From: Brugia malayi
Taxonomy: Eukaryota > Nematoda > Chromadorea > Rhabditida > Onchocercidae
Direction of reading: 5' to 3'
Assembly: GCF_000002995.4 (NCBI RefSeq)
Contig: NW_025062477.1
Coordinates: forward strand, 5,366,649 to 5,430,648
DNA length: 64,000 nucleotides
Shown piece by piece: positions 1 through 13,623 of the stretch (within the stretch, counting starts at the first letter, position 1; every line of letters starts with the position of its first letter). The translations under genes and the position numbers were made by a program. The notes beneath the pieces are model-generated. The model did no database searches and had not been told where the DNA came from. It saw nothing but the letters and a program-made list of their open reading frames with translations.

Positions 1-459
1 AAACAGTTAGAATTGTGTAAATGAAGTTAAAAATTTCATTGAAATGATTAGGTTGAAATCCTTAACTTGTTTAATTATAAATTAAATATTTTTTTTTTTT
101 TGTCTTTGAATTTAATCTTTGAATGCTACGGTGAGCAATCCTAATTCTCTTTTCTCCTTTTATTTTTGCTATTTTATCAAACACTTTTAATTTATTAGCT
201 TCTTTTTTATTCACCAAAGATGAAAAAAAAAACCAAATTACTAATTTAAAACAAAATAAATTTTAAGTATGAATAAATAACCTGCTAGACTAAAGGTGTA
301 ACAAATTTGAAGGAAAATTATGATAGCAAAATAATTTAGTTTGCAATATAATTTGTCATGCAAAATATCAATTAGTGGAATAATTTAAAATGAAATTAAT
401 AAAATAATCAAAATAAAAATAAAATTTAATGAAATAATCCAAAGTGAAAAATTATATAC
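1..459 (-). other. Intron of trp-4 running off the left edge
   Basis: This stretch begins at the GTATAT donor after exon 460-713 and shows no open frame resembling the S5 or pore region. It is A+T-rich with short homopolymers. The acceptor for the next exon must lie outside the window. Confidence 0.75.
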
Positions 460-1725
460 CTAAGAAGATCATACATAAGATCTCGTATAATAATAGCCCA
501 TGGGCCGAATAAATGATGCACGGTGAGAAAGTCCAAAAATTCAACAAATGAAAATAATAAGGCAAGCGCAAATAGTTGATTTTTTAGATAAAGCATTGTT
601 CGTACAAAATGCATCTTTTCATCATCATTTAAGTGATGCATGAATAAAATGGGTAGCAAAAATGCAAGCACATGCACTGCTATTGCAATTGCACTAAGCA
701 CAAGAATTAGTACCTGAAATTTGCACACAGTAATTAAATTGATTACACTTTAAACAGTTAGCAATTTTGCTTGTTAAGATAGTCCTAATTAGCTTAGATA
801 TTTATTTATTTATTTAATTGCTATTAAAATATACTAAATTTATTGCCAAATATAAAGGACAAAATTTAGAGAAAAAAAAAACATTCAAATTAAAATAAAT
901 TTGCATGCATTAATTATTTTCATGCATGTTTTTAGTTGTAAGTATTGCATGTTAAAACTTCATTTTTTACTAATTGAGAAGCTTACTTTTAAAAATAAAT
1001 TTTGAGTAAAACAACGATAGTTTATTATCAATAGTTTGCATGCAGAAAATTAATTTAATTTAAGAATTTGAGAATTTAGCTTTTTACAAATATTAAAATC
1101 AAACCTTAACAATTCCAAGACCAGAACCACCACCTACATTCGATAGTTCGGAAACAAGATTACCGGAAAGCCAAAGAAGCAATAACCATTCAACTGGATT
1201 CGGTATAATACTTTTTACTTCGTAAATTTTGTGTGTCAAATTAAGAACAACAATTGTAAGTAGAATTGTAAAATAGATATGTGACACTAAAATAATTTTA
1301 GAAAGTAAGTTTAAAAAAGTTGATTAAATGATTAATTGAGTAAAGTGATAAAATTGATTAATCTTGATTAAAAGAAACAAATACGCCTGTTATAATTTAT
1401 CTAATATTAAAAAAAAAAAAAAAGTGTAAATAAAAATGTATAAGACGAAAAATGAAAAAAATATTTTTTATAAAATTCAAATTAGAAATAGCTTTAATTT
1501 GTTAATAATTAAAATTAAATTTAATATACCAATATGACAAACAAATTTGATAATAGGAGCACGTCCAATACGTGTATCAAGCGGTAATGAAAAATAAAAC
1601 CAAGCTGGTGGACAAATAAGTACCATTAATGTAAATGCAACCGTTTTACCAAATGACCATTCCACACGTCCGGTCCAAATTTCCGTAAGATAACGTTGTA
1701 CTGATGCATATGATACTACTTCTTT
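460..1725 (-). other. TRPN transmembrane segments pre-S1 to S4-S5 linker
   Basis: Exon 1530-1725 carries the pre-S1 elbow with LICPPAWFYF and the start of S1. Exon 1105-1286 carries S1 (SHIYFTILLTIVVLNL) and S2 (WLLLLWLSGNLV). Exon 460-713 carries S3, S4 (NQLFALALLFSFVEFLDFL) and the S4-S5 linker with HHLFGPWAIII. The last codon in the window is split (phase 2), so at least one more exon must follow beyond position 1. The assignment rests on colinearity with NOMPC. Confidence 0.85.
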
Positions 1726-4700
1726 CTAAAAACGAATAGAAAAAAAAAAGAAAGCAAAGTTCAGCAATAAAACAAATATTATAACTTCTAAAATTGGTTT
1801 GTATAATTTCAGCCTACCTTTTCATCTTCAAATATATATTTACCTGTTCATTTTCGATTAATACATCTAAAAGTGGTCGTCCACGATTATCTTTAGCTTT
1901 CAATAATAATGCTGGATTATATTCACTTGCTGTTATACCTAACAATTCAACAGCCATATCTTCAGCGAATTGCGAAACATTTAATAAATCTTTTGCTCGT
2001 TCCTTTGTAAAAAAAAGAAAAAAAATGATAATTTCATTAAATTGACTAACTTTATTCATAAACAACTAATTATTATTAAGATTAATCAGATTAGATATAT
2101 CATCTGCCAAATATTTCAAACTATTATTTTGTAACTTTACCATATTTAGTTCTTAAATATAAATAAATAAAAATGAGCAGTAGATTATTATTAATTATGA
2201 AATAGTTGTAGAGATTTCATATCATACATAAAAACCTGAACCATAATTTTAGTTTAACAATTACTGTGATCAATTCCTTGACAATTAGTTGTCACTGTCA
2301 TCGTTATCATTCATTAATATTATCATTTCCCTCATTATCACTATCATCTTTTATCATATCTTTTTTTAATGTGGTATTATACTTAATTGTTATCACAAAT
2401 CAACATTGATCACATATTATAGCAACAGTGAAATATTATTGCTAATTGAAACTTTTTATAAAAACAAAAAAAAAAAAAATTAAAAAAAACAGAATTATTT
2501 TATAATTTATTAAATTTTTTTAATGAAAATTAAAAAAAAAAAAAATTGATGAATTAAAGGAAAGATTTTACTTTTTCTTTTTCACTCATTTCATGATATA
2601 AAGCTGATAGCTTAACAGCAGTATCAATTGGTGCTGGACTTTGCAAAATGAATTCTTTTAATGGCTCATTATCATTCGCTTTACCACAAACCATTAGATC
2701 AAAAATAAACTATAAAATTAATCATTCAGTTCAATTTATAAAGAATTAATTTGATAACTTTATAAAAAATCTTTACTCGAAGAAAAAGAAATTAATATTA
2801 CTATGTTATTGATATATGATAAGTGATAAATTACCTTTCGATCATCCATTAATGCATGTGTATCATGATTTTGTTTTAATAGATAACGTAAACAATCAAC
2901 ATGATTGTGTGCAGCAGCAAAACACAATGGTACCTAAATCATATTACATTCTATTATCATATCTTATCAGTACGATATTTCAAATTTTAAAAATTAAAAT
3001 TTAACATTGAAAAATTATGCAATCTTACTTTTCCTTCTTTTGTTTCTGCTTGTGCATCAGCTGAACTCTTTACAAACAATTTGATAACATTCAAATGACC
3101 TGCTTGAGTAGCATAATGCATCCCGGTCCATCCATTCTCGAAACATTAAATTTTTTTTGTTACTAATACTTTGAACGTTTGTTAAAAAATTAACTTTGAA
3201 ATGACTATTACTTAAGTATTAAAGCCTAATAAACAAAAAAAAAAAAAAAAAAAGAAAAAAGTTATACAAGTTTGAATCAACTTATTCATATATTATTTGT
3301 ATTTTAGTTATTCAGAAACTCAGCAACAAAGGAAAAGAAAAAAGAAAACAAAAATTAAGCCTAAAATTTCAAAATATAAAACTAATAAATTTGGAATAAT
3401 AAAAAAAAGTTTCAATTCATTCAAACTGAATAATCCAATAAATTTAAAATGAACCTGATCCATGACATTGATATTTGATCCTTGAGCAATAAGTAATGAG
3501 ACCATTTCATAATGTCCATTCATTGCAGCTAAATGTAATGACGTACGTCCACGCCAGTCTTTTGCGTGTTGTTGTTGAGTTGATCGTGATAAAAGCATGC
3601 CGACTACTGCGATATGACCTTGTTGAGCTGCCAGATGAAGTGGTATAACACTCTAAAGTAAGAGTAAATATGTACATTTTTTATGAGAAAGAAATAAAAT
3701 AAACAATTTCTTAGCAAAAAATAAATAAATAACTGAAAAAAATCAAACATATTAATGATTAAATATTTGATATTTAAATTTTTCATATTGAATAATTACA
3801 AAAATTAAATATATCCATATAAAACGATAAATTAATTGTTTAATAAGTTAACAAACCATAGTAGTTGAAGTTGCATCCACCTGAACTCCTTGATTTAATA
3901 ACATCCGTACCAATGAATCATGTCCTGATTGAGCTGCCAAATGTAATGGAGTAAATCCATACTACAAAAAAAAAATTTTTTTTTCATTGCAGTAATAACA
4001 TTCTTTTATAAAATTTTAAAAATATATTATACTTCTAAATTAATTAATAATTTTTCAACAAATTCTATTAAATAAATTAAATATTAAATGGTAAAAAAGT
4101 TTGAGAATCAATATATAATTCTTTTCCATTTTATATATTAAATTTGCTATAAAATAGATTTTTAAAAAAAGTTTAAAAAAGTGGAAAAAAAAAACATAAT
4201 TAATTTAAGTTTTTTTTTTTTTTTTTTGGAAAACAAAATTATTTTAGAGTATGATAACATAAAAGTTGAAATAAAAGATAATAGCTAAAGATTAGAAAGG
4301 TTAAATAATATTACTTCCTCTTACTTCAGTTGCAAATTCCTTCACAACATAATGATTATAAATTGGTGGTTCAGATCGTAAATTTGCTGGCACACGTTTT
4401 AACATTTCCATTACAAAATCTGAATTGCCATAAAATGCAGCTATATGAAGTGCATTCAGACCGGTCTAAATTTATAAAAATTACTAAAATATATGAATTA
4501 AAATAAATTTTAATGTTTACAGATAAATAGCTTAAAGAATAAACTAAACTCTTTCACTAGAGAAATGCTTCATTAATAATATTAGCAAAACCTTTTTTGA
4601 ACATTTCTTCCACAGTGATTCATCAAAAACATTAAGAATTGGAACAAATCCATTTTTAGCACCCAAATGAAGCGCAGTCATACCATGCTAAATGATTTAA

Positions 4701-5877
4701 ATTAATTAAAAAATTGGAAGCAATGAATTTTTTAAAAATGATATGAATGATATTATTGATATATTTTAGTGATAGGAATAGAATATTAATTGTGTTTTTA
4801 ATAAAATTTAATTTAATAATATAATAATGAGAGAATAACAAAACAAAATTTTATGAAACACACAACTAACAGCATTTTCATCTTCAGCATTAGCACCATG
4901 TTCAAGTAAAATTTTAACAATTCTACTATGTCCACCAGCTGCTGCCATATGCAATGCTGTTGCTTCCATTGTTTTTGTCTTTGCCTTTAATTTAATATTA
5001 ATTTGACCAAAAGAAGAAATTTCATTCTTATCATTTATTTAAAAAAAAGAAAAAATTTGAAATGTATACATTTACAAGTTAATAGTTAATATTAACTTTT
5101 AAATTTTAATTAATTAATGCTATCTTCTTTAATTAACTTTTCTCCGTCAACATAAAACAATAAGAAATTTTACTTCGTTTTTTCCTTTTTCTTTTTATTA
5201 GTAATTCTCAATATCTTAGTTTAGCATAAATGAGAATAGAAGACATTTACTTGAATAACCATAGCTTTATCAATCATCATTAATTCTTTAACAACTGCAT
5301 ATGATCCTTTCACTGCAGCTATATGCGCACATGTGAAACCATTTAAATCAATTGCTGTCAATACTGCTCGATTATTTTGTCGCATTTTTAAAAATAATTT
5401 CACTACATCTGGATAATCATTCTGAAAGAAAAAAAAAAAAAAAAAAAGAAATTGAAGAATACTATTCAAACATTATATTTTTTGAAAAAGGAAAATCGAT
5501 CTTTTATTAAAATTAATTTGATATACTTCAGCTGCTAGATGAAGCGGTGTTTGTCCTTTATCATCTCGTGCATTTGGATTTGCGCCAAGTGCAAGTAATG
5601 TTTGCGCAACAGTTAATTGTCCATAGCGTGCCGCGAAATGCAATGCTGTCTGATTGTCCAATGTTATTGCTTCCAATAAGGCGCCGTGATGTTCCACCAG
5701 GACACTGACCACTTTAACGTGACCATTCTGTGCTGCTAGATGTAATGGCGCTTCACCAGTTTTTGATTTACTATAATAGAGTGATATAATTAATAATAAT
5801 AATAATAATAATAATTAGTAATAATAATAATAATAATTAGTAATAATAATAATAATTAGTAATAATAATAATAATTA

Positions 5878-5928
<51 letters not shown>

Positions 5929-6018
5929 TAATAATAATAATAATAATAATAATTAGTAATAATAATAATAATTAGTAATAATAATAATAATAATTAGTAA
6001 TAATAATAATAATAATTA

Positions 6019-6062
<44 letters not shown>

Positions 6063-9000
6063 TAGTAATAATAATAATAATAATTAGTAATAATAATAAT
6101 AATTAGTAATAATAATAATAATAATTAGTAATAATAATAATAATTAGTAATAATAATAATAATAATAATTAGTAATAATAATAATAATTAGTAATAATAA
6201 TAATAATAATAATTAGTAGTAGTAATAATAATAATTAGTAATAATAATAATAATAATAATAATAATTAGTAATAATAATAATAATAATTAATAATAATAA
6301 TAATAATAATTAGTAGTAATAATAATAATAATTAGTAATAATAATAATAATTAGTAATAATAATAATAATAATTAGTAATAATAATAATAATAATTAGTA
6401 ATAATAATAATAATAATTAGTAGTAATAATAATAATAATTAGTAATAATAATAATAATAATTAGTAATAATAATAATTAATAATAATAATAATAATTAGT
6501 AGTAATAATAATAATAATTAGTAATAATAATAATAATAATAATTAGTAATAATAATAATAATAATTAGTAATAATAATAATAATAATTAGTAACAATAAT
6601 AATAATAATTAGTAATAATAATAATAATAATTAGTAATAATAATAATAATAATTAGTAATAATAATAATAATTAGTAATAATAATAATAATAATAATAAT
6701 TAGTAATAATAATAATAATAATTAGTAATAATAATAATAATAATAATTAGTAATAATAATAATAATAATAATTAGTAATAATAATAATAATTAGTAATAA
6801 TAATAATAATTAGCAATAATAATAATAATAAGTAATAATAATAATAATAAGTAATAATAATAATAATTAGTAATAATAATAATAATAATTAGTAATAATA
6901 ATAATAATAATAATAACGATAACAATAGTAATAGCAATAGTAATAAATAATAATAATAAGTTTTTCTCCTACAAGAATTATTAAACTGTTCATGTAATAT
7001 TTCATTTACTTAGCATAACATTTACCTTTTATGACTTTAATTTAAATTATTTACATTTGAATCTTAATTCCTTTGTTTTTGCTATTCTTTATTGTTATTT
7101 TTTGACAATATTAATACGAATTACTATCAATAATCATTTAATTAATGACAATTGATAATATTTTATCATTTTACTGTCATTTGAAAAAAAAACGAAAAAG
7201 AAAGTAAATCTATTTGATACGACTGAACCTGTTAACAAATGCTTTACTGGTCAGTAATAGCTGTGTTAACTTCAAATGACCATTAGCAGCAGCTAAATGT
7301 AATGCTGTTCGACCATTCTCGTCGAAAACATCAACTCGAGCATGATGATCTAGGAGAATTTGCGCAACACTGAAATGTCCGAGAGCGCATGCCTCCATTA
7401 GCGGTGACCAGCCATTCTTTAGAAATGAGAGAATGAATCATTGTTACTTTATGATTTAAATATTTTTTAATACAAAGAATTGATTGTAGAAAAATTGTGA
7501 AAATATAATGGTGTGCAAATAGCTAGTGAGAATAAATAAATTACTTCAATAATTTATAAAAATATTAATTTATTAAACGGAAAAGTAAGATATGAAGGAT
7601 ATATTTACCTTAGATTGTTTATTTTGAACAATTTGCACCGCTCCAGCGCCAATTTTATCAACAATAGCAAGCAAAGCAGCTTCATTACCTGATCGTGCAG
7701 CCAAATGCATCGCTGTTTCTTGCTCCTAAATAGCCATAAAAGCTAAATTTTAATTGTTAATGTTTTACCTACAGCAAACTGTCCAATAAAATTTTATTTA
7801 AGTTTTTTAAAATTTAGATTTTTTATGCTTCTAAATTTAAGAGTAGTTTATTACTTAAGAAAGTTAAAAATTTCGGCAATTTATTTTCAAAAAAAAACTT
7901 TTTGAGAAAGTAATAGAAAACAATAATTATAAAAGCTTCGAAACATTCAAAAATTTTCACTTTTAAAATCGAGTTAAAATTTTAAAAATTTGCCTTATAT
8001 GTTTGAAGCTCTGGTTGACCATTGTAGTCGATAAGTGTTTCAATCAATTTTGCATCTTCACCAGGAAAATGTAATTGATCCGAAGTAATCTGAGCTGCAT
8101 AATGTACTGCTGTTAAACCATCCTAAAACAATAATTTTTTTTCGCTTTTTCGAGAAAATAGTTAAAAAAAAAAAAAATTTAAAGCAGTAGACAATAATTA
8201 AATTTAGAATAATACTTGAAGAATGGCAAATTTATAACCTCAATAGTTCGAGCATTGATAAATTCCTTAATTTCTTCAGGTGACATTTGTTGAGAAAGGT
8301 ATTCTAGGATAAGTGTTACTGCTTCACTATTACAACTCTTTGCTGCCACATGCAAAACACTTTCACTGCTCTGTAATTGTAGAAATAATTAATTAATTAG
8401 AAATTTACTAAAGCAAATAGTGTAACTCATGAAAATTCTTCATTACTATTTTTTTAAATTCATTCTTCACATCTTTAAAATTATTTAACATTTTTATCAT
8501 CTTAAAAAAAATTATTCGCTTAAAATTATTCAATTTCAAATTTTATCCTTTATAAATTAGAGAAAACTTCTAAGAATTCATTTTGTTCAGTATTATTATT
8601 ATTCATTAATATTGTATATTTTACAATTATTATCATTGTTATATTACTATTATTGTTGTTATTATTATTTATTATTGTTTACTATTACGATTATTATAAT
8701 TACTGTTATTATTGTTATTACTATTGTGATTATTATGCAATTATAAATGAAGAAAAATTAAAGCTTAATTTTGCTAACGTTAGAACAAATTTTTGGATCA
8801 GCGCCTTCACTTAATAGTAAACGTATCATTCCGCTTAGTGGATTTCGTGCCGCAATATGTAATGGCGTTTCACCGTCATTACGTGTAACGTTTGTTTGCG
8901 CACCACTTTTTAATAACATTACCGCACATTCGATTGCATCATCTGTAGTTAATGATGCAGCAATATGCAAAGCTGTTTCACCAATTGCGCCACCATGAAC

Positions 9001-12000
9001 ATGTACATCTGCGCCATATCCTAGTAATGTTTCTACAACAGATGCTTTACCAGCCTGCACTGCAACGTGTAATGCTGTATAATTATCCTGTAATTAAATG
9101 TCCGTTAGTTAATTAAATTTCTATATTATTTGAATTAATTAACACTAAATAAATTATTGAGCTAATTTTTCAGATCTAATTTTATATTTCTTTATAAAAT
9201 GATGGCTTATTTTTGTTTTAAAAAATTTTTTAATGAGCATTATTCTAATAGTCATAATTGCTAGATTAAATTTTGCAAATATACCAACGAAGATAAAATT
9301 AAATGCTAGAAATTTTTTTTAACACTTTTTTTTCAACACAATTTTAAAGTTAAAGAGAAAATTTGTTAATAAGTAAGATATTACTCTAGTTTTAATATCA
9401 ACATTTGTTCCTCGAGCAATTAACAACTGAACAACATCGGTAAAACCAGCAGCTGCTGCAGAATGCAAACCCAAAGCACCTGAAAGAATTAATTATATGA
9501 ATTTTCTTTTGGGTGTTCAAAATGTAACAGTATTAAATAGCTTTTACAATGATATATTAAAAATTAAAAAAAGATTATTATTGATTAATTCATTTCCTAA
9601 AAAAATTAATAATATATTTTAATTCAATATTTAATGAATTTGTGTTACACTGTACGAAATATATTTTATTTGAAATTACTACGAATTAATTTGATATTCT
9701 AAAAAAATACTAATTAATATAAATTATAATTGTTTATACCTCGTCTATTTGGCATACAAAGAGGTACACCATGTTTTAGGAATGTTAATGCAGTTGAAGC
9801 GTGTCCACTTAAGGCGGCAACATGCAACAACGTACTGCCATCACGTGTACGAGCACGTACTGATCCACCAAACTTTTCAATCAATAACTGAGCAATATTC
9901 GTACGTCCAGCAGCTGCTGCAATATGCAACGGCGTTCGATCTTCCTAAAAATAAAGAATAATGGCAAATAAACGAAACTTTTTTTTTAATTTCAACGAAA
10001 ATTTAAAGAAAGTTCGGAAACAGAAAAAATAATTTTCACTTTTTTTTCTTTGAAAAAGTTAAAATTTTTGGAAGTTTAAAAATATCACAAATTCTTGACT
10101 TCTTCAATTTCAAAAATTCAAGCACAATTTTATGCAATAACGATTTACCATTCAATAAAATAAGATTTCAGTTGCTTACATCTTATCTATTTAGCATATT
10201 AAGAAGTATAAAAAAAAAAGAGTCATTCATTTTCATTTTTAACAAGAAATTTTAGCACATTTAACAAATTTAATAAATCCAAACCTTATCGAAAATATTT
10301 GCATTAGCTCCTAATTTATGTAAAATCCTTAATGAAGGTACACTTCCTTTCAATGCAACTTCGTGAAGTACTGTCCAACCGTTTGAATTTGCAATATTCA
10401 CATCAATTTGATTATAACTGGAAAGAAATTGCAACATATCATTGTCACCTGAACGACATGCAAGATGCAATAGCGAATCGCCATTTCTATCAATCTGTAA
10501 TAAACTATCATTAAATGCAAAAAATTTTTTTCTAAAATTTAAAATATTTCATATTTTATTCAATAAATATTACTGTGAAAAATTTCATTGTTTGTGACAT
10601 TTTAAAAAAATTATAAGTTAATTTTTAAAATTTTGTAAAAATTCAAAACAATTTTGAAAAATACGCGAAAAAAAAAATCTTACATGCTTTAATTGATTAC
10701 TTTCATTTACTTCTAATAGTAATTTAACTGTCTCCAAATTACCACATTTTACTGCGTAATGTATTGGTAAACATTTTTGCAAGTCTTCAACAAGACGACC
10801 ATCTTCCCAATATTTTAACAATAATTGCGTCACACGAAAGCCACGTTTTGACGTACGCTTGCATGCTAAATGCAGTGGCGTTTGATTGAATGTCTGCAAT
10901 AGATGGAAGTAATGTATTGCGTGATGCAATTAACATTATCATAAATTGTTAAATAAATTTCATTAATAGATTAACTTACTTTATCACCTAATTTGAAATC
11001 AATTTTACAGTTCAATAGCTGCCGTATTATCCCCTCATTTCCATACATTGCTGCAATATGTGCAATCGTTCGCCCATCCTCAAATAAAAAATTTGATTGG
11101 TAATATTTTAATGATTAATAAAAGTAAAATGACGAATATGAAAGTAACAATTTAAGTAAGTAAAGAAATTAAGAACATACGAAAGTTCAAAAGTATCAAT
11201 CTAAGTGAATAAAAATTTGAATACATATGAAAGTTTAAAAGCATCTAATTAAGTAAGTAAACAAATGAATGAAATAGACGAGTAAATTTTGAAATATTCC
11301 AATTTAATTTTATTTAACACTTTCACTAAATACTCCTTTCTTCGCAACAAGTATTCCTTTTAAGTTACTTCAATTTTTTTTTTCAAATTTCATGAATTTT
11401 TATTTAATTACAAACTTTTGTTATTGTCTCAAGAAGTGCTCCACGATTGAGTAATTTATTGAAAATTGATGCATTACAACTTTTAACTGCGTAAAATAAA
11501 ACTGTAAAACCAAGCTGAAATGATGGTATAAATTTTACATTTATATTATAAATAATAAATGAGCAAATAAATTTTAGAGTATATTTTTACAAATATTTAT
11601 TATTTTCCAGAAATATTTTAATCATCTCCTTTCAGGTTGTTGAAAAATTTATGTAGAGTAATTTTTTTTTTTTTTTTGAAAAATAATGTTATTATAAATG
11701 TAATTTTTAATTTTCTAAAATATCAGAGATTTCAAAAAATTTCAACAATTTAAATTTATTTCTAATTGATTTGCTACCATTTCTATTATTATCAATTTGT
11801 TTTGTTATCTTTTTGATAGTAATTGTACATTTCAATAATTAATAGTGAAATTTTGCAGAAACTAGAAATAGGTAAATATTTTTATTCGACAACAATTTCT
11901 ATTTCAAAAAGTGGAACAATAACGCAGTCAATAAAATAAACTAAGTGAAAACTTCCTGGAGAAAAATGCTTCCCTCGGAATAAATTTTTGAGAAAAAAAT

Positions 12001-13560
12001 TAAATTAAATTAAAAAATTAAAAAATAAAAGGTAATATTATAATTACAACAATTTGTAATATTTTTGATGGAAAAAATTAAACTATTTTTTGATGGAAAT
12101 ATTTCAATTAAATTTCATACCTTTTATTCTTTACAAAAAAATAATTTTCATAATTTTGTTCAACAAATAATTAATAGTTTAAAAGAATGAATGATTAATT
12201 TTAAATCTGTGATAACAAATTGAGCAATCTTTAATTTGTAAATTTAAATTCTCCATTGTTATTATTAAAAGTTGAGTGAGAGCCTGGATTCTTTTTATGT
12301 CATATTTTATACTTTGGGCGCTAATTGTACAAAGTTAAACTTACTGGATCTGTGACTGTAAGATCAATATTTTCTTCATTATTTAAAATTTGTTCCACAA
12401 TTGACCATTCACATTTCATTGCGTGCAACAAAAGCTAAAAGTTCAAAAATTATTTAGGATAAAATTAGCTAATTAATTGAGTAATATTTATGGAATTAAT
12501 TTGAAAGATTTCTAACTCTAATCAAATATTAATAATGAGACTGAAAAAAGAATTGAAAATTTATGATAACTTTTAACATTGAACATACCTTAGATGGTAA
12601 ATTTTTGCTATATTCATCTTCATCAATTAATAATTTTGTAGAAGTGCTCGAACTTTTTGATTCTTTTGATGTGCTCTGCTGAATTGACCATTTCTTATAA
12701 TTTGCTTTTTGATTTTTTCTCGATTCATCTCTTCTCGATAATCTACTTTGTGTTGATCCAGGTGATGGAAGAACAGATGGGCAATCAAGATCTTCCAATG
12801 ATAAATGCTTATCATGACTTCGTTCATGTCTTTTCAAACTTAACAACGATTGATTTTTTTGTGATATTCGAGATTCTTTAGTAAATGAATTTGTTTCACT
12901 AACTGTTGGGTCCAAACTAGATGAAAGACTATTTGATGACTTACAAGTCTGTGTATCACGAAATTTCCCTTTCTTCTTCTTCAACAATAATCCTAATATT
13001 CCAGTACGTGGACTAATCAGTACATCAGCAATTTCTTTTCTGCTACTTAAATCAGGTGTTGATTCAGTTATATCTTGTAACCATTTACTAATCATTCCAC
13101 GTTTATTTCCTTTTTGTTGTCCGATGATCCGTGCTGATTGTAAAGTTGAACCGTCATTAGTGGTACTTAATGTATGATCAAATGAATTTGTCATTGATTT
13201 AGGATCATTTAATGAAATAGGTAGCCTTTTTGTGAGTGGAAATGATTGTTGTTCGTATTGTGATGGAATATAACCGTTTTCAGTGGTAGTTGAAATTTCA
13301 TTTCGTAATGCTGTACCAATTATACCACGATAAGTTGATAAAGGTGAATTATAAACAGATGTAAGTTGTGGTGTTATGATTACTTCTTTTGTTGGATTAG
13401 TTGTAGCATTAATTAAGAATGATTTTGATCGAAATTCAGGAATTGAATTGCCACCAATCTTCTCATTATAATTATCATATTTTTGTAAATCAGCTAATGC
13501 TGAAGCTAAAATACCACCATGAAGATGCGATGAAATGATATCATCATTTGGCATTGCCAT
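460..13560 (-). CDS. trp-4: TRPN channel NOMPC/TRP-4, 5' part (27 exons; 3' end off the left edge)
   Basis: Mechanically gated cation channel of the TRPN family (NOMPC in flies, TRP-4 in C. elegans), which acts in ciliated mechanosensory neurons. Exons in order of translation: 12589-13560, 12345-12434, 11416-11514, 10980-11078, 10684-10893, 10285-10494, 9740-9944, 9385-9479, 8779-9087, 8239-8370, 7994-8122, 7609-7725, 7229-7416, 5527-5770, 5251-5421, 4871-4984, 4592-4687, 4325-4465, 3857-3961, 3455-3652, 3029-3136, 2835-2933, 2572-2709, 1844-2002, 1530-1725, 1105-1286, 460-713. These give 5,060 nt and all phases agree. Residues 1-324 are a Ser/Lys-rich tail, about 325-1377 ankyrin repeats, 1378-1476 linker, then the pre-S1 elbow and S1-S4. 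NOMPC-like signatures include GALGLHSAAAAGF, LDVLIENEQ and HHLFGPWAIII. The start at 13560 lies 62 nt inside a TTTTTCAG acceptor (13623/13622). S5, pore, S6 and TRP helix should follow to the left; TRP-4 is near 1,900 aa, which fits. Confidence 0.95.
2835..12434 (-). other. Ankyrin-repeat block of the TRPN channel
   Basis: Exons 2-22 encode consecutive ankyrin repeats. I count about 30 recognisable GxTPLHxAA-type helices; known TRPN channels have 29, and one end unit may be degenerate. Most exons are multiples of 3 in phase 0 and carry one or two repeats, so single-exon skipping would remove whole repeats without a frameshift. Exceptions are the junctions after 9740 (phase 1) and 7229 (phase 2). 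In the family this array forms the helical spring tethering the channel to microtubules. Confidence 0.9.
5788..6959. repeat. TAA / TTAGTAA compound array inside a trp-4 intron
   Basis: About 1.17 kb is built almost only of TAA triplets, interrupted at irregular intervals of roughly 15-30 bp by TTAGTAA (about forty copies by eye), with rare TAGTAG, TAACAA or TAGCAA variants. It fills most of the 1,458-bp intron between exons 5527-5770 and 7229-7416. Read in the direction of trp-4 transcription each interruption is TACTAAT. A degraded tail with AACGATAACAATAG lies at about 6913-6950. Confidence 0.97.
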
Positions 13561-13623
13561 TGAAATATAGAAAATTTGTAGAAGATAAGTATGAAATGAA
13601 GCCAGAATATTTTTTTTTGTTCC
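13561..13623 (-). promoter_or_regulatory. trp-4 leader and candidate trans-splice acceptor
   Basis: On the minus strand AAATTTTTCAG ends at 13623, leaving a 62-nt leader before the ATG at 13560. This is the consensus nematode 3' splice site and could receive a spliced leader or join an upstream non-coding exon. The frame is open upstream to an ATG at 13668, but that lies on the intron side of the acceptor, so I start the protein at 13560. Confidence 0.5.

Noticed and set aside
5788..6959. Possible CRISPR-like array, because of regularly interrupted repeats
   Set aside because: The 'spacers' are TAA triplets of varying length, the setting is a eukaryotic intron, and there are no cas genes.
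12627..12881. Two 66-74-codon frames overlapping the first trp-4 exon
   Set aside because: They are shadows of the 324-codon frame, which splices in phase to the ankyrin exons.
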